Positions 59,543 through 64,000 of a stretch of 64,000 bases of DNA are shown piece by piece (the first letter of the stretch is position 1; every line of letters begins with the position of its first letter). Both the position numbers and the translations under genes were made by a program. The stretch is taken from contig OZ022260.1 in NCBI GenBank assembly GCA_963978905.1, positions 45,157,551 through 45,221,550 of the forward strand. Direction: 5' to 3'. Below the pieces are notes generated by a model. It was given only the letters and a program-made list of their open reading frames with translations, ran no database searches and was not told the origin of the DNA. Source of the DNA: Trichostrongylus colubriformis. Lineage: Eukaryota; Nematoda; Chromadorea; Rhabditida; Trichostrongylidae.

Positions 59543-60210
59543 AAGGTGTTTGCAGAATAAATGGCCAAAATATAACTGGCCATAACTTCGCTCAGACACA
59601 ACTTTATTTGTCAAAATAAAAACCATTCAAATCTACAGAATTTTGCCAACGATCTGGTAAAGAAAATATGCCATCACGATCAAATTCTGGATTGTGAGAA
59701 TTAATAAAGTCAAGACTGGCATTTTTACCCTGCATAGCATCGGCGAATTTCTTCTGACGTAGGTTTGCATCGAAAACTCGGAAAAAGTATTAATCCGTCA
59801 GGGATAGGTCTAGGGAATAAGGGGGGTGAGGGAGAGTCTCGATGCCTAACTGCATCAGTTCCTGCCGGGTGACTTGCGAAGTGTGGGGTTTTGCGTTACT
59901 TTGCGCACCCAGCAAAAACTGATGCAGTTAGGCATCGAAACTCTCCACCACTCCCACCCCCCCCCCCCTCCTTATTCCCCAGACCTATCACGGATTACCA
60001 CTTTTTCCGGGTTCTCGATGCAAACCTACGTCAGAAGGAGTTTGCCGCTACGATGCAGGTTGAAAATGGCATCGTTGACTTTATCCAGACGTTGACAAGG
60101 TGGTGCAAATTCGAATGGTTTTCATTTCGACCAATAAAGTTGTGTCTGAGCGAAGTTATGGCGTTTTGAAAAAAAGTGGTCCGTTTTGGCCATTAATTTT
60201 ACACACACCT
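59543..60210. mobile_element. Second mariner foldback of transposase ends
   Basis: Ends AGGTGTTTGCAGAATAAATG on the left and TTAATTTTACACACACCT on the right are related inverted repeats. Both halves carry the transposase C-terminal region (PPYSPDLS box, plus strand about 59960-60000; its inverted partner at about 59800-59830). The halves meet around 59880-59910. A poly-C tract lies at 59957. This family is distinct from 46861 and 55587. Confidence 0.75.
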
Positions 60211-61572
60211 AATTCTTATTCTCAGGTTTTGGCACTGAAGTAAATTTAACCAGTGATCAACTCATTTATCAGGTTTTTGCTATGTTTGTCAACTATCAAG
60301 AATCAAATCAAAAGGTAGCCACAGACTTGTAAAAAATATCAAATTGGAACGCTGGATCGAGTAACGCCAGATTACACTGGTAGCCAGATTAGCACTGCTT
60401 GGGTAAACCCGCTCTAGATAGCAATTTCTTTCGAAGGTTTTAGAGGGCTGGCACCAAGAAATTTGTATGATTTCCCGTAAACATCTATTACTGCCACATA
60501 ACAGACCGAGGCCGTTTCCGCTCCCTTCAAATCGCGCAAAACCACGTTCCACTTGGCCACCCAAGACCGTCTTTTTTTCGGGTAGATTTTTTAGAGCTAA
60601 TGCGGCTAGGCTACGTTTCCGAATATGGAGAACAACATATCTATGAAGCATGCACATTGTAAAAACTGGTTAGTGTTTTAACATCACTACTGAACAAATA
60701 AAATTTTTATACAACTAGGAAGTTAGCGCCACAGCCAGTGGGAGAGTAATCCTAGTCGAAGTTCCATCTATAGAGATGAGTGGTTGCCCTGCTCATCTCC
60801 AGTCATTTCGAAGAAGATTGTAATGTTAGGAAGAGAACTATACAAAAATCACTGTGCCCTATATTGCCATGCAAAAGCTACGGTGGTAAGCACTAAACGT
60901 TCGCTTTCTTAGAGATATATTGCTGTAACTGTAGGTGGAATCATCATAAAAAATGCACGTTTAGCGCAACTGAAGTTTGTGAAGATTATGCATGTGTAAT
61001 TGCTCAAATCTTTAACAAAGTAACACAAAATTTACATCTCATAGTAACACGGAATTCAATTGAGTGACAATAATAGTGAAGACTATTATTGTTCAGATTG
61101 CTAAAAAACCATTATAAGAAGTGGACACACATTTATGACGTCACGAACAATGAAACCGATTTGTCATTGTTTGTTGCATATGTTGTTCGAAGCGTTTTGT
61201 CAAAATCTCATCCACTTTTTAAAGGAAAAGGGTCCCAGAAACATATGTTATCTCCATATTCAAAATTATATAGTAGTAGCATTTGACAACTATGGCTTTC
61301 CAGAAAAAAAATGTTGTGGTTCGAAACCAGTGCAGCACCATGTGTTGCACATGGTACATTATGGGTTAACAATTTTGCACTTCTAATTCCTTGTGTGTTT
61401 CATAATTCACAGAACTAGCGTTCTTAGTTAGCTTATTCTCATCGAAATGCAAAGAATACAAGATCAAGTGATCGATACAATATTGTCAGTGCTGACCAGC
61501 GTTCGTCGTGGAAGAAACACACAAGGTCGTGTACGCTCACCAACTGAAGACGTTTTCGTCGCCAACGCGTTA
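60211..61572. other. Intergenic DNA, no gene recognised
   Basis: No exon with family features. The minus-strand frame 60289-60657 is open but has no recognised domain, and I treat it as chance. Confidence 0.4.
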
Positions 61573-61646
61573 GGCCGCTTTCATACTTTGCGCACCGACG
61601 CCGTCACGCGCGTGACGGCGTCGGTGCGCAAAGTATGAAAGCGGCC
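61573..61646. mobile_element. 74-bp perfect palindromic MITE
   Basis: The whole element is an exact palindrome, with 37-base arms and no loop. It starts GGCCGCTTTCATACTTTGCG and is flanked by TTA at 61570-61572 and 61647-61649. The ends are those of the family at 17842 and 47659, so it appears to be that family's minimal form: two termini joined. Confidence 0.95.
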
Positions 61647-61649
61647 TTA

Positions 61650-63359
61650 TAGAGGCAAGCTTGGGAGCTGGTGATAGCGTGATAGAGTAACCAGAGATAG
61701 CCAACAGCATCATACATTAGTCGAGAAATGCTCCAGAAGAGAATTTACTACATGACCCATTGGGGATGGAGAGCGAAGAGCGACACAACGAAGATAGCCC
61801 AGAGCGAAAATTGGAATGTCAAAGTTTTAACACTAAAGTCAGCAACAGATCCTAGGAGAACTAACCATACAGCACCCTCGCTAAGTTGACGGAGCATTTG
61901 CTCGAGTTCGAACAAGTGTAGCGCAGTGATGACTCACTGAGCGCACAACAGTGGTGCAACTCAGAAATCTGCTGTTCAGGAAGGTGAGTGGAATAATTTG
62001 ATTACTACTAGGTATTTCTTTGATCCTTTCTTTCAGGAGAGTGTGAGTATGAGGAAATAGTACTTCTGCAAGAGACTTACACAGGGAGAATCCTAATACG
62101 GCCGATTTCCTCGACACAAGGCTTCACTTTGCTGTTATAAAAGTCAATTTTTAGTTGCTTCCAACGGGCTTGTTAGGCTAAGATTGCTGTTAGGCTCAAA
62201 GGCATCAAAGAGAAAATGAGAAGGGGGAGATATGTTTCCGGTAAGCAAATATTACAGTTCAGCAAAGCTAATGTGTGGGAAACTCGCATTGAAAAAGTGT
62301 GGCTTGGGGCCTTATCAGTGCCTCGAAGCACTGCGAGTCACGCTGTCACGCATCCGCCAGGGATTGTGGTGAGGGTAGGACATCGTTGGCAGGTTTAGCC
62401 ATTCGTCCGTCTGCATCCACCCCACCCCACAGCCAGTGATATCGGAGGTACAAAAGGGAAGAAGCGAGAATGGAGTTTTCGGGTTCCTATTCCACAGACT
62501 TTTCGTCGTTTAAGGTCGTTTTTTTCTGCTGTTACACTGTTCACTATCCCTACCTACCCTTCGATAACATCACAACTTCCAAGTATTGCTTGCAATGTCT
62601 TTGAACGGTGAGATCAGAGCTGCATGAAACAAAGAGCCGCCTGCAACCACTGCAACGCTTCCGTCAATCCTGCAATTTTTTTATCCAAAAGATGACTAAA
62701 CAAATCGAGTTTTGCATGAAGGGAAGCAGACACGAAAAAAATTTGGAGAAAAACCAGGAAGTTTCTCAGAAAGTATTGTGTGATTTTAACCTTGAGAACT
62801 GGGTCTTTAACCGTTTGCCTCCAACTTTTGCGCAAATTTATAGCTTCCACTTTTCAGAAAAAAGACGGAGTCTGTGTAAGTTATTTGTGATCGAGACCGG
62901 CTCTTGCCCTAACAGTCTCACTCATGAAGACTGTGTTCGTTGAGAGGTCTGCAGCAAAAGAATGCAGAGACTTTCACTTCTGCGAATGATAGTGCAGCAA
63001 GCGCGTCTCCTTCACATAAGATTCTTGAACCAGCTAAATCTCAGTTTCGCAAAATACCAAACGTCTGAATCCCTTTTTCACCTTCATCTGTGTGCAGTGT
63101 GTTGATTACTGCCTTTACGGAAAATTCTTGGCGCAAAGAGAAAAAAAGGTAGAATTAGTAGTAGTTGAGGGCAATTTCGGTCCAACAGCACGAACCGATA
63201 AAGTGTTGAAAAATTGGAAGCTATGCACCTGTTAATTCAAATGGAACGGTCTAAAAATGCAATACATAATAAATATTTCGGAACACTTTAAATTCTTCAT
63301 CGACGTGGATTTAACGAGCAACCCTTGCATTTCATAGAGCCCATCGGGTGCATATCCTT
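61650..63359. other. Intergenic DNA, no gene recognised
   Basis: Frames such as 62608-62943 (plus) are open but lack recognisable domains or splice context. No RNA gene or repeat was seen. Confidence 0.4.
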
Positions 63360-63450
63360 ATGTCAGGATTTCGCACCGCAGCATGTCGCAAGCGAAGCAA
63401 TGCGGACGAGCTAAAGGCGCCATGTTGTTGGGTCCCGAAGCGATCACAAG
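63360..63450. repeat. Dispersed repeat B, copy 2
   Basis: GCAAGCGAAGCAATGCGGAC, GCGCCATGTTGTTGGGT and CCGAAGCGATCACAAG match 8160-8245 in the same orientation. Confidence 0.6.
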
Positions 63451-64000
63451 TCAACTGCGTATCGCCGCTAGCTAGCATTACCGTGTAATTGTTTCAAGAC
63501 CCAACTACCACGACGCCTATAGTGTATACATACTGCGTAGCACGCCGCACATCGTCGTGCGAAATCCTGACATGAGGACACACAACCGAGACCATCGCGC
63601 ACTTGATCGGTCCATCTGCTTTTTCTCGAAACCAGTAGTCTGCAAAAGTGCGGTTTTCGCGTCATTGCAACATGCAGAAAACCATTGTCTGCAACAATTT
63701 CTTATAGGGAATGCACACGAGCAGAATGTGAATGCCCAAGATTGTCAAACTGAATTTTTCAAGCTATTATGAAGAATACAATCAATGATATCGCACATCG
63801 CAGAAATTCCTTTTCTTTTTGATGCATTCTCCTTGTTTTATGCAATGAATTATATAGGACACACTTAGTACGGTCAAACAGTGCCGGAAGCCGCACGTAC
63901 TGAAGCATCCATTAGTTGATTCGTGAGACGATCAACGAACGGTGCAGGAGATAGCGCATTTTCTTGCCTCTTCACAATTCTCGTAGCGTGTGCCGTGAAC
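63451..64000. other. Window end, nothing recognised
   Basis: No exon, RNA gene or repeat recognised in the last 550 bases. Confidence 0.4.

Overview
This 64 kb window looks like chromosomal DNA of a clade V (strongylid, perhaps hookworm-like) nematode. Exons are small and separated by introns with T-rich TTTCAG-type acceptors. The recognisable proteins have animal and nematode relatives, and introns and intergenic DNA are full of mariner/Tc1-type elements and MITEs. The species assignment is inference; no rRNA or mitochondrial marker is present.

Four genes could be rebuilt exon by exon with consistent reading phases. (1) 2738-16782, minus: a DPP8/9-type dipeptidyl peptidase (family S9B), 18 exons, complete except for the N-terminus. 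Its Ser, Asp and His exons and the Glu-Glu substrate motif are all present. (2) 18241-21714, minus: a complete 6-exon CCDC174 homologue of 321 residues. (3) 23852-26828, plus: a complete KH-domain (Sam68/STAR-like) RNA-binding protein of about 336 residues with Gly-rich and RGG tails. (4) about 36256-48469, minus: a secreted M14A metallocarboxypeptidase with signal peptide, propeptide and all active-site residues; only the last exon is tentative. An unrecognised two-exon gene end lies at 29705-30343 (minus). Three small uncertain coding candidates lie at 22572-22718, 35241-35371 and 35921-36076 (all plus).

The rest is repeat-dense. Families that can be defined from copies inside the window are: a TA-flanked MITE of about 745 bp (2873 and 20469, with a diverged relative at 38225); a TTAA-flanked foldback element (4113, 32151, 51662 and degraded copies); a TTA/TAA-flanked MITE family (17842, 47659, a 74-bp perfect palindrome at 61573, and others); a Tc1-like MITE (56993) whose second copy (44952) carries another MITE inserted in it; mariner remnants, two of them foldbacks of transposase 3' ends (46861, 59543) and one internally deleted (55587); a tRNA-derived SINE (15540); and a tRNA-like repeat often found with the TTAA foldback.

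The four main genes do not form a pathway: they cover cytosolic peptide processing, an exon-junction-complex-linked factor, RNA binding and extracellular protein digestion. From about 48.5 kb to the end I see no convincing host gene, only repeats and unassigned DNA.
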